DNA of 64,000 bases from Bacillus sp. 2205SS5-2 (GTDB lineage: Bacteria; Bacillota; Bacilli; Bacillales; Bacillaceae_K): NCBI RefSeq assembly GCF_037024155.1, contig NZ_JAYKTS010000011.1:1-64000 (forward strand). The letters run 5' to 3'. A program made the position numbers and the translations under genes. This document shows, one piece after another, positions 1 through 8,850 of the stretch; the stretch's first letter is position 1, and each line of letters opens with the position of its first letter. Below the pieces are notes generated by a model that saw nothing but the letters and a program-made list of their open reading frames with translations, ran no database searches and was not told the origin of the DNA.

Positions 1-118
1 GATTTCCCATAGCGCAAGCTAGTAAGATCCCTGAAAGATGATCAGGTTGATAGGTTCGAGGTGGAAGCGTGGTGACATGTGGAGCTGACGAATACTAATC
101 GATCGAGGACTTAACCAA
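1..118 (+). rRNA. 23S ribosomal RNA, 3' end only
   Basis: The first ~118 bases match the conserved 3' terminus of bacillar 23S rRNA (ending in the GATCGAGGACTTAACC-type tail). The rest of the gene lies upstream of the window. It is followed by a 5S gene and a tRNA cluster, the standard Bacillus rrn arrangement. The exact 3' end is approximate. Confidence 0.93.
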
Positions 119-244
119 ACACAATAAGTGGTGATTACTCACTATCTTCATCAACCTTTATCTAGTTTTGAGAGTGTAATTTTTAAAAAACTCTTGAAAA
201 TTTCATAAAAGATAGTATAATAATACTTGTCTTTGAAGAATATG

Positions 245-360
<116 letters not shown>

Positions 361-367
361 TTATTGT

Positions 368-442
368 TCCGCAGTAGCTCAGTGGTAGAGCTATCGGCTG
401 TTAACCGATCGGTCGCAAGTTCGAGTCTTGCCTGCGGAGCCA
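368..442 (+). tRNA. tRNA-Asn (GTT)
   Basis: Cloverleaf with acceptor TCCGCAG/CTGCGGA, anticodon loop CTGTTAA (GTT), T-loop TTCGAGT and an encoded CCA. First tRNA after 5S, as in Bacillus trn clusters. Confidence 0.96.
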
Positions 443-443
443 T

Positions 444-516
444 GCTTCCATAGCTCAGCAGGTAGAGTGCTTCCATGGTAAGGAAGAGGTCACCGGTTCG
501 AGCCCGGTTGGAAGCT
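444..516 (+). tRNA. tRNA-Thr (GGT)
   Basis: Acceptor GCTTCCA/TGGAAGC and anticodon loop ATGGTAA (GGT). No CCA is encoded. It begins one base after the preceding tRNA-Asn CCA. Confidence 0.94.
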
Positions 517-529
517 TAATTTTTAATAT

Positions 530-604
530 GGCCCGTTGGTCAAGCGGTTAAGACACCGCCCTTTCACGGCGGTAACACGGGTTCGAATCCCGTACGGGTC
601 ACCA
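530..604 (+). tRNA. tRNA-Glu (TTC)
   Basis: Acceptor GGCCCGT/ACGGGTC, anticodon loop CTTTCAC (TTC), encoded CCA. Confidence 0.96.
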
Positions 605-667
605 ATTTTTTCACGAAGCAAAGCCGAGTAAAATAAACAACCTTAAATGGTTTAAATATTTAATTGC

Positions 668-740
668 GGAGGATTAGCTCAGCTGGGAGAGCATCTGCCT
701 TACAAGCAGAGGGTCGGCGGTTCGATCCCGTCATCCTCCA
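668..740 (+). tRNA. tRNA-Val (TAC)
   Basis: Acceptor GGAGGAT/ATCCTCC, anticodon loop CTTACAA (TAC). No CCA is encoded; discriminator A. Confidence 0.96.
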
Positions 741-752
741 TTTAGTTTTTTT

Positions 753-820
753 GCGAAGCAAAATAAACTTCCTTAAAAGCGAAGCAAAATAAACTTCCTT
801 AAAAGCGAAGCAAAACAAAC
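753..820 (+). repeat. 26-bp tandem repeat between tRNA genes
   Basis: Two full copies and one partial copy of a 26-bp unit (GCGAAGCAAAATAAAC core, then TTCCTTAAAA) fill the spacer between tRNA-Val and tRNA-Thr. A degenerate relative of the unit also follows tRNA-Glu at about 613-640. Probably slippage within a tRNA spacer. Confidence 0.8.
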
Positions 821-862
821 AATAAATGTTTGCCGAAGTATTGGGGAACTAAAACACTATTT

Positions 863-938
<76 letters not shown>

Positions 939-950
939 CGAAATATTTCT

Positions 951-1034
951 GGAGGGGTAGCGAAGTGGCTAAACGCGGCGGACTGTAAATCCGCTCCTTC
1001 GGGTTCGGCAGTTCGAATCTGCCCCCCTCCACCA
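951..1034 (+). tRNA. tRNA-Tyr (GTA)
   Basis: 84-nt class II tRNA with a long variable arm, acceptor GGAGGGG/CCCCTCC, anticodon loop CTGTAAA (GTA), encoded CCA. Confidence 0.96.
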
Positions 1035-1187
1035 TTTATATTTTTATGTAATGGACATACATAGTATAGTCCTTTTTATTTTTCTGAAATATGTATTTCG
1101 TGCAAATGAATGAAATAACATTCTATGTACATACTATAATTGTGGTGTTCACAATTAAGACTTATATCCAAATTAGAGCAAACTCAA

Positions 1188-1262
1188 TGGGCTATAGCCA
1201 AGCGGTAAGGCAACGGATTTTGATTCCGTCATGCGCTGGTTCGAATCCAGCTAGCCCAGCCA
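1188..1262 (+). tRNA. tRNA-Gln (TTG)
   Basis: Acceptor TGGGCTA/TAGCCCA, anticodon loop TTTTGAT (TTG), encoded CCA. Confidence 0.96.
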
Positions 1263-1287
1263 TAATTTTTTTTAGAGTATTATTACT

Positions 1288-1312
1288 AGCCATTAGCTCA
1301 GTTGGTAGAGCA
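1288..1312 (+). pseudogene. 5' fragment of tRNA-Lys
   Basis: The 5' acceptor strand and D-arm of tRNA-Lys (AGCCATTAGCTCAGTTGGTA and a few more bases) are repeated exactly 160 bp upstream of the intact gene at 1448. The copy then runs into unrelated sequence with no anticodon or T arm, so it cannot fold as a tRNA. It is a broken duplicate or the scar of an insertion in the cluster. Confidence 0.85.
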
Positions 1313-1447
1313 CGAAAGAACCAACTTCCAAGTAAAAACTTCTAGCGTACAGCTTGAAAAGCATCTAGAATAGACAATCTGAAAGCTGGATGTCGTAGAT
1401 GCCATCATAAAAAAGATATCCTTTTTACAATTCTATACTTGAATCGA

Positions 1448-1520
1448 GAGCCATTAGCTCAGTTGGTAGAGCATCTGACTTTTAATCAGAGGGTCGAAGG
1501 TTCGAATCCTTCATGGCTCA
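1448..1520 (+). tRNA. tRNA-Lys (TTT)
   Basis: Acceptor GAGCCAT/ATGGCTC, anticodon loop CTTTTAA (TTT), discriminator A, no encoded CCA. Last gene of the cluster, followed by a strong terminator. Confidence 0.96.
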
Positions 1521-1540
1521 CTTCATTAATTTTGAACTTT

Positions 1541-1575
1541 AAACCTTAGACTTTTTTAAAAGTCTAAGGTTTTTA
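1541..1575 (+). terminator. intrinsic terminator of the rRNA/tRNA operon
   Basis: Near-perfect 15-bp stem (AAACCTTAGACTTTT / AAAAGTCTAAGGTTT) followed by T residues, 20 nt behind tRNA-Lys. Confidence 0.92.
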
Positions 1576-1594
1576 TCTTATGACTACATCGTAT

Positions 1595-1740
1595 CCATTG
1601 TTGCTATTTTATCTAAGTTTAGAGTCAATCCTTCATTTTGTTGTTTTTATTTGTCAAAAATAGACAAAAGGTATCTGAAGCAAAGCCATCTAACAGTTTG
1701 TAGACTGGTTCGAAAGGCAACGATTTTTGCGGAAATACCC
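1595..1740 (+). repeat. interspersed repeat, copy 1
   Basis: Starts with CATTGTTGCTATTTTATCTAA and ends near GGTTCGAAAGGCAACGATTT TTGCGGAAATA. The same outer motifs bracket otherwise different sequence at 4371-4516 and 8381-8547. It fills most of the gap between the tRNA operon and arginase. Function unknown. Confidence 0.65.
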
Positions 1741-1885
1741 TTTTGAAAACACCCTTATGAAAAAGCTAGGAATTTTCAAAAAAAACAAAATGTAAGCGCA
1801 TATATATACAGAGAAATGTTGAGTTGAGTCATCTACCCTTTGAAGGATACAATAGTGAATAGAGAATGATAAGGGGGATTTGTTG

Positions 1886-2788
1886 ATGAATACAGAAAAC
1901 GTTTCAATTATTGGAGTACCAATGGATTTAGGGCAAATGCGCAGAGGTGTTGATATGGGCCCAAGCGCTATTCGCTATGCAGGAGTAGTAGAACGATTAG
2001 AGAGCATAGGACTAAACATTGAAGATTTAGGAGATATTGAAATTGGACGTCCAGAAAGAGCAATATCACCAGATACCACTTTGCGAAACCTAAAAGCAGT
2101 TGCTGAAGCTAGTGAGCAATTAGCTTCGACGGTGGATAGTGTAATTAAAAAAGGGGAATTTCCTCTTGTACTTGGAGGAGATCATAGTATTGCGATTGGA
2201 ACACTAGCAGGAGTTGCGAAGAATTATGAAAATTTAGGCGTAATTTGGTATGATGCCCATGGAGATTTGAATACAGCGGATACCTCACCTACTGGTAATA
2301 TTCATGGAATGCCTTTAGCAGCTAGTTTGGGCATTGGTCATGAGTCGTTAACCAATATCGGGGGATATGGTCCAAAAATCAAACCAGAAAACATTGTTAT
2401 CATTGGCGCACGTTCGCTCGATGAAGGAGAACGAGAACTCATTAAAGAAAGAGGCATCACGGTTTACACGATGCACGAAATCGATCGCTTAGGAATGACT
2501 ACAGTTATGACAGAGGCTATCTCGTATTTAAGAGATAAAACAGATGGTATTCACTTATCGCTAGATTTAGATGGATTGGACCCTAATGATGCTCCTGGTG
2601 TTGGAACACCAGTAATTGGAGGAATTAGTTATCGGGAAAGTCATCTGGCTATGGAGATGCTTGCAGAAGCGAATGTGATTACGTCAGCAGAATTTGTTGA
2701 AGTCAATCCAATTCTTGATGAGAAAAACAAAACAGCTACGGTTGCTGTTGCTTTAATGGGATCTTTATTCGGAGAAAAACTACTATAA
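1886..2788 (+). CDS. rocF: arginase
   Basis: Hydrolyses L-arginine to ornithine and urea in the cytosol (Roc arginine catabolic pathway). The 300-aa protein has the complete ureohydrolase metal-binding signature: GGDHS, then DAHGDLN near residue 125, then SLDLDGLDPNDAPG near 225; the His and Asp residues bind the two Mn ions. The ATG at 1886 is preferred over the upstream TTG codons because GGGGG at 1873-1877 lies 8 nt before it and known arginases begin near the NVSIIGVPMD segment. It is followed by a strong terminator shared with the convergent Spo0E-like gene. No neighbouring roc gene is present, so regulation is not evident here. Confidence 0.96.
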   Translation: MNTENVSIIGVPMDLGQMRRGVDMGPSAIRYAGVVERLESIGLNIEDLGDIEIGRPERAISPDTTLRNLKAVAEASEQLASTVDSVIKKGEFPLVLGGDHSIAIGTLAGVAKNYENLGVIWYDAHGDLNTADTSPTGNIHGMPLAASLGIGHESLTNIGGYGPKIKPENIVIIGARSLDEGERELIKERGITVYTMHEIDRLGMTTVMTEAISYLRDKTDGIHLSLDLDGLDPNDAPGVGTPVIGGISYRESHLAMEMLAEANVITSAEFVEVNPILDEKNKTATVAVALMGSLFGEKLL

Positions 2789-2790
2789 GA

Positions 2791-2820
2791 AAAAGCAGCC
2801 TCATAGGGGCTGCTTTTTTT
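2791..2820. terminator. bidirectional terminator between rocF and the Spo0E-like gene
   Basis: Stem AAAAGCAGCC / GGGCTGCTTTT with T-runs on the plus strand and A-runs before it, so it can stop transcripts from both sides. The stop codon of the minus-strand gene overlaps its edge. Confidence 0.85.
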
Positions 2821-2983
2821 ATATAAGGTTATTTCGTTGGTATTGATTGATAAGGTCATCAAGCTGTGTACTAATATGAATGACTTGGTCATCTGCAAAT
2901 GAGGACTGAAGTGCTAGTTGAACCATTTTTGTACGGCAATCTTCAATTCTATTTAATAAATCTTGTTTACTTCTTTTCATCAT
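2819..2983 (-). CDS. Spo0E-like aspartyl-phosphate phosphatase
   Basis: A 54-aa protein beginning MMKRSKQDLLNRIEDCRTKM and ending in the Spo0E-family helix around TQLDDLINQYQ. Spo0E-type proteins dephosphorylate Spo0A~P and delay sporulation; they are two-helix hairpins of 50-85 residues, which fits here. The family signature is a Ser/Thr, two or three residues, then L-D-x-L-I-x-x-Y near the C terminus. The start is set by AAGGGG six nucleotides before ATG 2983. Bacillaceae often carry such a gene beside sigW. The phosphatase specificity cannot be told from the sequence. Confidence 0.85.
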   Translation of the reverse strand: MMKRSKQDLLNRIEDCRTKMVQLALQSSFADDQVIHISTQLDDLINQYQRNNLI

Positions 2984-3086
2984 TACATACCCCTTCACAT
3001 CAGAATGTAATACCTTTATACCCCGTATATAAAATAGTTAAACATTCTAGTAAAAATTTGTTAATATATTATTAGTGTTTTTTTTT

Positions 3087-3112
3087 TGAAACCTTTTTGG
3101 TATACATTCGTA
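3087..3112 (+). promoter_or_regulatory. sigma-W autoregulatory promoter
   Basis: TGAAAC at 3087-3092 and CGTA at 3109-3112 with a 16-bp spacer are the consensus elements of sigma-W promoters. The site lies 35 bp before sigW, matching the known autoregulation of this operon. Confidence 0.88.
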
Positions 3113-3146
3113 AATATGTATAGCCGCAGGAAGCGGAGGAGATAGG

Positions 3147-3710
3147 ATGGATGCATTAGTCAATAAAAGAATTAAGCAAGTGATGAAAGGTGATCAAAAT
3201 GCCTTTGCTGAGATTGTGGAGCTTTATAAAGATAAAGTGTTTCAAATTTGCTATCGAATGCTAGGAAATCGCCATGAAGCTGAGGACATGGCACAAGAAG
3301 CGTTTATGAAGGCGTATATCAATATTCATACCTTTCAGCAAAATAGAAAGTTTTCAACTTGGTTATACCGTATAGCCACCAATCTTTGTATTGATCGGAT
3401 TCGTAAGAAAAAGCCCGATTACTATTTAGACGCTGAAGTTAGAGGGACAGAGGGGTTAACGTTGTATTCACAAGTCTCGACAGATGCAGCTTTACCTGAA
3501 GAAGAAGTGGAAAGTATGGAACTTCAAGAAACGATTCAAAAAAAAATTTCAAACCTACCCGAAAAATACAGGTCGGTTATCGTATTAAAGTATATAGAGG
3601 AACTCCCTTTGCAAGAAATCAGTGAAATATTAGACTTGCCTTTAGGAACGGTGAAGACAAGAGTACATAGAGGGCGAGAGGCTCTCCGTAAGCAATTACG
3701 TAAGATGTAG
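3147..3710 (+). CDS. sigW: ECF sigma factor SigW
   Basis: 187-aa extracytoplasmic-function sigma factor that directs the cell-envelope stress and antimicrobial-peptide resistance regulon. Region 2 is visible as the DMAQEAFMKAYINIHTF and FSTWLYRIATNLCIDRIRKK segments (residues ~45-90), region 4 as the HTH LPLQEISEILDLPLGTVKTR near residues 150-170. Length and sequence match Bacillus SigW. GGAGGAGATAGG precedes the ATG. It is cotranscribed with rsiW 13 bp downstream, and the sigma-W type promoter upstream indicates autoregulation. Confidence 0.97.
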   Translation: MDALVNKRIKQVMKGDQNAFAEIVELYKDKVFQICYRMLGNRHEAEDMAQEAFMKAYINIHTFQQNRKFSTWLYRIATNLCIDRIRKKKPDYYLDAEVRGTEGLTLYSQVSTDAALPEEEVESMELQETIQKKISNLPEKYRSVIVLKYIEELPLQEISEILDLPLGTVKTRVHRGREALRKQLRKM

Positions 3711-3723
3711 AGAGGTGAGTTAA

Positions 3724-4341
3724 GTGAAGACTTGTCCAGAAGAAATCGTTGATTATATGCATGAATACTTAGATGAAGATATTTCAGATGTTCAGGAACA
3801 GGAGTTAAAAGCCCATTTGCAAACATGTCAAGAGTGTCACCAACACTTTCATGAATTAAAAAAAGCTCTTGCTTTGGTCCAAAGCACCTCTCATGTGCAT
3901 GCGCCAAGCAATTTTACTGCGAATGTGATGGAGAGGTTGCCAAAAGAAAAAAAGAAAGTTGGCGTGGAAAGATGGTTAAAGCGACATCCGTTCTTGGTTG
4001 CTGCTTCACTCTTTTTTGTCCTCATGGGAAGTACGTTATTCTCCTCATGGGAAAACAGTGGCCAGCTAGTGTTTACTAACTACCCTGGTCTTGTAGTAGA
4101 AGGTCAAACGGTTGTGGTTCCCGAGGGAATCGTGATGACGGAAGACTTATATGTCAAGAACGGAAACGTGAGGGTAGAGGGGGAAGTAAAAGGAGATATT
4201 ACCGTCATTAATGGCGAACAATATATGGCATCAGCTGGAAATGTGACGGGTGAAATTGAAGAAATCGATCAAGCATTTGAATGGCTATGGTTTCATATAA
4301 AAGATATGAGTAAAAAAGTGGTTTCTCTTTTTGGTGAATAA
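3724..4341 (+). CDS. rsiW: anti-sigma-W factor RsiW
   Basis: Membrane anti-sigma factor that holds SigW inactive until cleaved by site-1 and site-2 proteases. The N-terminal zinc anti-sigma domain has the H-x3-C-x2-C motif (HLQTCQEC, residues ~31-38). A single membrane helix (HPFLVAASLFFVLMGS, ~residues 90-106) is followed by an extracytoplasmic domain of ~95 residues. The start is GTG at 3724 after AGAGGTGAG. Length 205 aa is typical. It directly follows sigW. Confidence 0.94.
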   Translation: MKTCPEEIVDYMHEYLDEDISDVQEQELKAHLQTCQECHQHFHELKKALALVQSTSHVHAPSNFTANVMERLPKEKKKVGVERWLKRHPFLVAASLFFVLMGSTLFSSWENSGQLVFTNYPGLVVEGQTVVVPEGIVMTEDLYVKNGNVRVEGEVKGDITVINGEQYMASAGNVTGEIEEIDQAFEWLWFHIKDMSKKVVSLFGE

Positions 4342-4370
4342 TACATCAACAAAAAGTCTCTTTTCGTGCA

Positions 4371-4516
4371 CATTGTTGCTATTTTATCTAATTTCAGATG
4401 AAATCCTCAATTTTGCTGTTGATTCCCATCTGAAATTGAGGAAAAGATGCCCAAAAAACAGTTGTATTAATGAATATAGACCGGTTCGAAAAGCACCTAA
4501 CTTTGCGAAAACAGCC
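4371..4516 (+). repeat. interspersed repeat, copy 2
   Basis: Starts with CATTGTTGCTATTTTATCTA, as copy 1 does, and ends with GGTTCGAAAAGCACC then TTTGCGAAAACAGCC. The middle differs from copy 1 and contains its own inverted repeat (TTTCAGATG...CATCTGAAA). It lies between rsiW and cdaA. A 77-codon open frame across it (4331-4564) has no homology and looks spurious. Confidence 0.65.
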
Positions 4517-4570
4517 ACAAAAAAACAGTTGCTATGCGAGGGCATTGAAAAAGTGATATTTTAAAGGAAA

Positions 4571-4610
4571 GAAGCCAAGAACCTACTACATATAGGTCCT
4601 TGGCTTCTTA
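4571..4610 (+). terminator. terminator after rsiW region
   Basis: Stem GAAGCCAAG...CTTGGCTTC with an inner ACCT/AGGT pair and a short T-rich tail. It separates the sigW-rsiW operon from the cdaA operon. Confidence 0.65.
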
Positions 4611-4794
4611 AATCTTCAGGCAATAAAATAAAAGCTGCTTTTTCAGAGGCCTCTTACTAAGCCTGTCTTTTTTTCTGAATGGAGATTGCCATATAAGGGA
4701 AAATAAGATCATATATGATATAATAGCAAAGTTAGAGATGCTAATAGCCATTAACACGGCTTACGCTTTCGATTAACGTATTGGAGGATGTAAT

Positions 4795-5634
4795 ATGCCG
4801 TTTGCTGATTTCTTGTCACAATTGACAGTTTGGGATAGTGTAACAAAAATCATTGATATATTGTTAGTATGGTTTGTGATTTATAAACTAATTATGCTGA
4901 TTCGTGGAACGAAAGCTGTGCAATTACTTAAAGGGATTTTCGTTATTTTAATTGTTCGTGGACTTAGCGGTCTGCTTGGATTAGACACATTAAGCTGGAT
5001 GATGGAACAAGCCATTACCTGGGGATTTTTGGCCATTATTATTATCTTTCAGCCAGAGTTTCGACGAGCGCTTGAGCAGTTAGGAAGAGGTCGTTTATTC
5101 TCACGGAGCAGTATTCAAGAAGAAGAAGAAGAGCGTAGAATGATTGAAGATATTACGAAAGCGGTAAGCTATATGGCAAAACGAAGAATAGGTGCGCTTA
5201 TCTCGATTGAAAGAGAGACAGGCATGAGTGATTACATAGAAACAGGAATCCCACTACATTCGCATATTTCTTCTGAGCTGTTGATTAATATCTTCATTCC
5301 AAATACACCACTACATGATGGGGCCGTGATTTTGCAAAAACATCAAATTGCAGCCGCAGCTTGTTATTTACCATTATCAGAAAGTCCTTTTATTTCGAAG
5401 GAGCTAGGAACACGCCACCGGGCTGCATTGGGAATTAGTGAAGTAACAGATAGCGTTACCATCATAGTATCCGAAGAAACAGGGAGTATTTCAGTCACTA
5501 AGAACAGTGAGCTACATCGTGAGTTAGCCATTGATGACTTTAGTGCATTGTTAGAAAAAGAATTAATTGGAGAGAAACAAAACGTCACTTCCTCTACAAA
5601 ATGGACATGGAAGGGGAAGAAAGAAAATGGATAA
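4795..5634 (+). CDS. cdaA: diadenylate cyclase CdaA
   Basis: Membrane enzyme that makes cyclic di-AMP from two ATP, the second messenger for potassium and osmolyte homeostasis and envelope integrity. Three N-terminal membrane helices (residues ~10-90) precede the DAC domain, which has the catalytic DGA motif (residues 175-177, PLHDGAVIL) and RHR motif (207-209). The 279-aa length fits the family (~273). GGAGGATGTAAT precedes the ATG. It heads the conserved cdaA-cdaR-glmM operon and overlaps cdaR by 8 bp. Confidence 0.97.
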   Translation: MPFADFLSQLTVWDSVTKIIDILLVWFVIYKLIMLIRGTKAVQLLKGIFVILIVRGLSGLLGLDTLSWMMEQAITWGFLAIIIIFQPEFRRALEQLGRGRLFSRSSIQEEEEERRMIEDITKAVSYMAKRRIGALISIERETGMSDYIETGIPLHSHISSELLINIFIPNTPLHDGAVILQKHQIAAAACYLPLSESPFISKELGTRHRAALGISEVTDSVTIIVSEETGSISVTKNSELHRELAIDDFSALLEKELIGEKQNVTSSTKWTWKGKKENG

Positions 5635-6856
5635 ATTAATGGATAGCCGTTGGTTTATGCGTATCGTGTCATTATTTTTAGCGCTATTGTTGTTTACAAC
5701 GGTTTATATCGACGATGATGTTATAAAGGATTCTAGAGAGAGTGGAACAAGTGAAGACTTAATCACACTAAATGTGCCATTAGTGGCTTATTATGACACA
5801 GAAAACCTAGTTGTTTCAGGTCTTCCCAATACCGTCGACATTGCGATTTCTGGCCCTAAAAGTCTTGTCCAATCGATTAAAGCTCGAAAAGACTTTAATG
5901 TGTTTGTGGATTTAGAAAATTTGACGATTGGAGACCACAATGTGCCGGTTCGATGGGAGAATATATCTGAAAAGTTAGAAGTGAAATTGGATCCAACTTA
6001 TCTTAGTGTGAATGTACAAGAGAAAATTACAGCCGAGTTTTTCATCGAACCTGAAATTAATGAATCGTTACTCGCAGCCGGGTACGAAATTGAAGAATTA
6101 ACCGTAAGCCCAGAAAAGGTTTCTATTACGGGTGCCAAAAGTGAAATTGACAAAATTACTTATGTAAAAGCCACTTTGGATATCAATGATTCAATTGATG
6201 AAACTATCACGAAAGAAGCAAGAGTGCTTGCACTGGACTTAGAGTTAAATAAATTAGACGTAACAATTGAACCGGAAATTGTAGATGTCACCATTAACGT
6301 CATTAACCCATCAAAGGAAGTGTCTTTATCGATCGTAGAGAAAGGATCCTTGCCTGAAGGGGTAGAAATTGATTCGATTGATATTAAGCCAGAAACGATC
6401 TTCGCCTTTGGTCGAAAAGAGGTATTGGATTCCCTAAAAGAATTAAAGGTAGAAGTAGATGTATCAGAGATAACAGAAGATACAACGTTTGAAATCCCCG
6501 TGACTTTACCTGAAGGTTTGAATCAGGTTGAGCCTGAAGCTGTCTCAGTGACCGTCAATGTAAAAGAAAAAGATAAACGTACTTTTTCACAAAGACCGAT
6601 TGAGTCTAGAGGGCAAGAAGAAGGGATGGAAATTTCCTTTTTATCACCTGAAGAAGGCCAATTAGATGTAACAGTGGAAGCCTACCAGAACATTTTAGAA
6701 GAGTTAACAGAAGATGATTTTAACGTATTTATAGACGTTTCCGATCTCGAAGTGGGAGAGCATGAGGTGACAGTGAAAATTGATGGACTCGATGGTGTGA
6801 CATGGAATGCCTCGATCGAAACAGTTAAAGTGAAAATTGATAAGACTGCTACATAA
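5627..6856 (+). CDS. cdaR: CdaA regulator CdaR (YbbR-domain protein)
   Basis: Extracytoplasmic regulator that binds CdaA in the membrane and modulates c-di-AMP synthesis. An N-terminal helix (residues ~8-25, [19 protein letters not shown]) anchors it. The exported part holds four YbbR repeats with the recurring VDxxxLxxGxHxVxV pattern. ATG 5627 (start MDKLMDSRW) is favoured over the far upstream frame opening because it has a purine-rich GGAAGGGG site and gives the normal N terminus. 409 aa; family lengths vary with repeat number. Confidence 0.93.
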   Translation: MDKLMDSRWFMRIVSLFLALLLFTTVYIDDDVIKDSRESGTSEDLITLNVPLVAYYDTENLVVSGLPNTVDIAISGPKSLVQSIKARKDFNVFVDLENLTIGDHNVPVRWENISEKLEVKLDPTYLSVNVQEKITAEFFIEPEINESLLAAGYEIEELTVSPEKVSITGAKSEIDKITYVKATLDINDSIDETITKEARVLALDLELNKLDVTIEPEIVDVTINVINPSKEVSLSIVEKGSLPEGVEIDSIDIKPETIFAFGRKEVLDSLKELKVEVDVSEITEDTTFEIPVTLPEGLNQVEPEAVSVTVNVKEKDKRTFSQRPIESRGQEEGMEISFLSPEEGQLDVTVEAYQNILEELTEDDFNVFIDVSDLEVGEHEVTVKIDGLDGVTWNASIETVKVKIDKTAT

Positions 6857-6884
6857 CAGAAAGAAAAAAGGAGCGATTTTGAAT

Positions 6885-8228
6885 ATGGGTAAGTATTTTG
6901 GAACAGATGGTGTTCGAGGTGTAGCAAACACAGAGCTGTCACCTGAATTGGCATTTAAACTTGGTCGATATGGTGGGTATGTGTTAACGAAGAATACAGA
7001 ACGGCCAAAGATTCTAATTGGAAGAGATACACGAATTTCAGGTCATATGCTTGAAGGAGCGTTAGTTGCCGGATTGTTATCTATTGGCGCTGAAGTTATG
7101 CGATTGGGGGTTATCTCCACACCAGGTGTTTCCTTTCTAACGAAAGTAATGGATGCGCAAGCTGGTGTTATGATTTCTGCCTCTCACAATCCAGTAGGAG
7201 ACAATGGTATTAAATTTTTTGGATCTGACGGATTTAAGTTATCAGATGAGCAAGAACTTCAAATTGAAACTCTTTTAGATCAAGAGGAAGATACACTGCC
7301 GCGCCCAACAGGTTCGGGCCTTGGTCAAGTAAGTGATTACTTTGAAGGTGGACAAAAATACCTTCAATATCTAAAACAAAGTGTGGATGAGGATTTTGCT
7401 GGTATTCATGTCGCGCTAGATTGCGCACACGGAGCTACTTCTTCTCTTGCTACTCATTTATTTGCCGATTTGGACGCGGATTTATCCACAATGGGCGCAT
7501 CGCCTAATGGCTTAAACATTAATGATGGAGTTGGTTCTACCCATCCCGAAACCTTGGCTGCTCTTGTAAAAGAAAAAGGAGCAGATGTTGGGCTTGCCTT
7601 TGACGGGGACGGAGATCGCTTAATCGCGATTGATGAAAATGGTGAGATTATTGATGGGGATCAGATTATGTATATCTGTGCGAAACATTTAAAATCAGAG
7701 GCTCTTTTAAAGCAGTCCACGGTGGTTTCAACGGTGATGAGCAATCTTGGTTTCCATAAAGCATTAGAAGCGCAGGGGATTCACAGTGTTCAAACGGCTG
7801 TAGGAGACCGTTATGTGGTAGAGGAAATGAAAAAGAACGGCTACAATCTTGGTGGAGAACAGTCGGGGCATATCATTTTTCTAGACTACAATACAACGGG
7901 TGACGGATTATTAACGGGAATTCAGCTTGTGAACATTATGAAGCTAACGAATAAAAAACTTTCCGAGCTTGCGAATGAAATGAAAAAATACCCACAAAAA
8001 TTGGTGAACGTGCGCGTGACCGATAAGCATCATGTAACAGAAAATGAAAAAGTTGCTGCCATCATCGCTGAAGTAGAAGCGGAAATGGCTGGCAACGGTC
8101 GGATTCTTGTTCGACCATCTGGAACGGAGCCACTTGTTCGTGTCATGGCTGAAGCTGCAACTGAAGAAAAATGCGACGAATACGTTTCTCGCATTATTAA
8201 AGTCGTAGAAGTAGAAATGGGCTTATAG
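6885..8228 (+). CDS. glmM: phosphoglucosamine mutase GlmM
   Basis: Converts glucosamine-6-P to glucosamine-1-P for UDP-GlcNAc and peptidoglycan synthesis. 447 aa, starting [12 protein letters not shown]. The phosphoserine loop [14 protein letters not shown] places the active serine at about residue 100, the Mg-binding loop DGDGDR at ~240, and the phosphate-binding RPSGTEP near the C terminus. All four mutase signatures are intact. The ATG at 6885 follows AAAAAAGGAGCG; a TTG two codons earlier is less likely. GlmM also interacts with CdaA in relatives. Confidence 0.97.
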   Translation: MGKYFGTDGVRGVANTELSPELAFKLGRYGGYVLTKNTERPKILIGRDTRISGHMLEGALVAGLLSIGAEVMRLGVISTPGVSFLTKVMDAQAGVMISASHNPVGDNGIKFFGSDGFKLSDEQELQIETLLDQEEDTLPRPTGSGLGQVSDYFEGGQKYLQYLKQSVDEDFAGIHVALDCAHGATSSLATHLFADLDADLSTMGASPNGLNINDGVGSTHPETLAALVKEKGADVGLAFDGDGDRLIAIDENGEIIDGDQIMYICAKHLKSEALLKQSTVVSTVMSNLGFHKALEAQGIHSVQTAVGDRYVVEEMKKNGYNLGGEQSGHIIFLDYNTTGDGLLTGIQLVNIMKLTNKKLSELANEMKKYPQKLVNVRVTDKHHVTENEKVAAIIAEVEAEMAGNGRILVRPSGTEPLVRVMAEAATEEKCDEYVSRIIKVVEVEMGL

Positions 8229-8237
8229 TACATCTTT

Positions 8238-8281
8238 ATGCATAAAGAGCACAAAATACGCTCTTTATGCATATTTTTATT
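8238..8281 (+). terminator. terminator after glmM
   Basis: 13-bp perfect stem (ATGCATAAAGAGC / GCTCTTTATGCAT) followed by ATTTTTATT. It isolates glmS transcription from the cdaA operon. Confidence 0.93.
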
Positions 8282-8380
8282 AGTGAGTTATTTGTAGGCT
8301 TTTTACATTTCTATTGACGATTATTTTCATTCACGATATGATAATAATGTTTTCTTTTTCAATTAGGCTCTTTTTGTATA

Positions 8381-8547
8381 CTTTGTTGCTATTGGCACAA
8401 AGAAAAAACAGGTAGTAAGGTTTTTTTGACTGATTTCTTACTTTTCATCTAGAAATGGAGTAGTTTTCATGAGGAAAAGAGCACGAAGTCATACAAATCA
8501 GGGGAAATATTCCTATTCGAAAAGCCACAATCTTTACGAAAACAGCC
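8381..8547 (+). repeat. interspersed repeat, copy 3
   Basis: Opens with CTTTGTTGCTATT and closes with ATTCGAAAAGCCACAATCTT TACGAAAACAGCC. Shares these outer motifs with copies at 1595 and 4371. Located between glmM and the glmS ribozyme. Confidence 0.65.
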
Positions 8548-8612
8548 TTCAATTAAAAGGAAACTTCTTATTCTAGAAGGGAAAGGAGCAGAGTGGTTAA
8601 GTATTTTATAAA

Positions 8613-8756
8613 GCGCCTGAACTAGACCGAGGACGAAGACGTCTAGTTGACGAGGAGGAGGAGTATCGATTGATCGGCGGATACCTCCCGGCTGATACGC
8701 ACAGTCGTCGTTTTATCTTAAAACATAGAGGCAACTTTATGGACAAAGGATGAAAT
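8613..8756 (+). ncRNA. glmS ribozyme-riboswitch
   Basis: A self-cleaving RNA that uses glucosamine-6-phosphate as cofactor and destroys the glmS mRNA when the product is abundant. The conserved core is present: AGCGCC at the cleavage site (between A8612 and G8613), GACGAGGAGGAG at 8659, the CGGCGGATACCTCCCGGCTG segment, and the P4/P4.1 region with CATAGAG-gcaa-CTTTATG. It lies 95 nt before the glmS ribosome binding site. The 3' boundary is approximate. Confidence 0.95.
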
Positions 8757-8789
8757 ATGCGTAAAAAACATAAACTATTTATAGAGATA

Positions 8790-8826
8790 AGGGGGCAAGT
8801 GTCCCCCGTGGTTCTTGTCCCCTTTT
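8790..8826 (+). terminator. terminator-like hairpin between ribozyme and glmS
   Basis: A 10-bp stem AGGGGGCAAG / CTTGTCCCCT (one G-T pair) followed by TTTT. The 5' arm can instead pair with the internal CCCCC at 8803-8807, forming a smaller hairpin. This mutually exclusive pairing resembles an attenuator. It sits only ~10 nt before the glmS Shine-Dalgarno. Confidence 0.6.
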
Positions 8827-8850
8827 CTACTTATTGGGAGGAACAAACCT

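Noticed and set aside
1091..1345. 84-codon open frame
   Set aside because: It runs through tRNA-Gln and the tRNA-Lys fragment; no ribosome binding site.
4331..4564. 77-codon frame after rsiW
   Set aside because: Lies across an interspersed repeat and a terminator; no homology.
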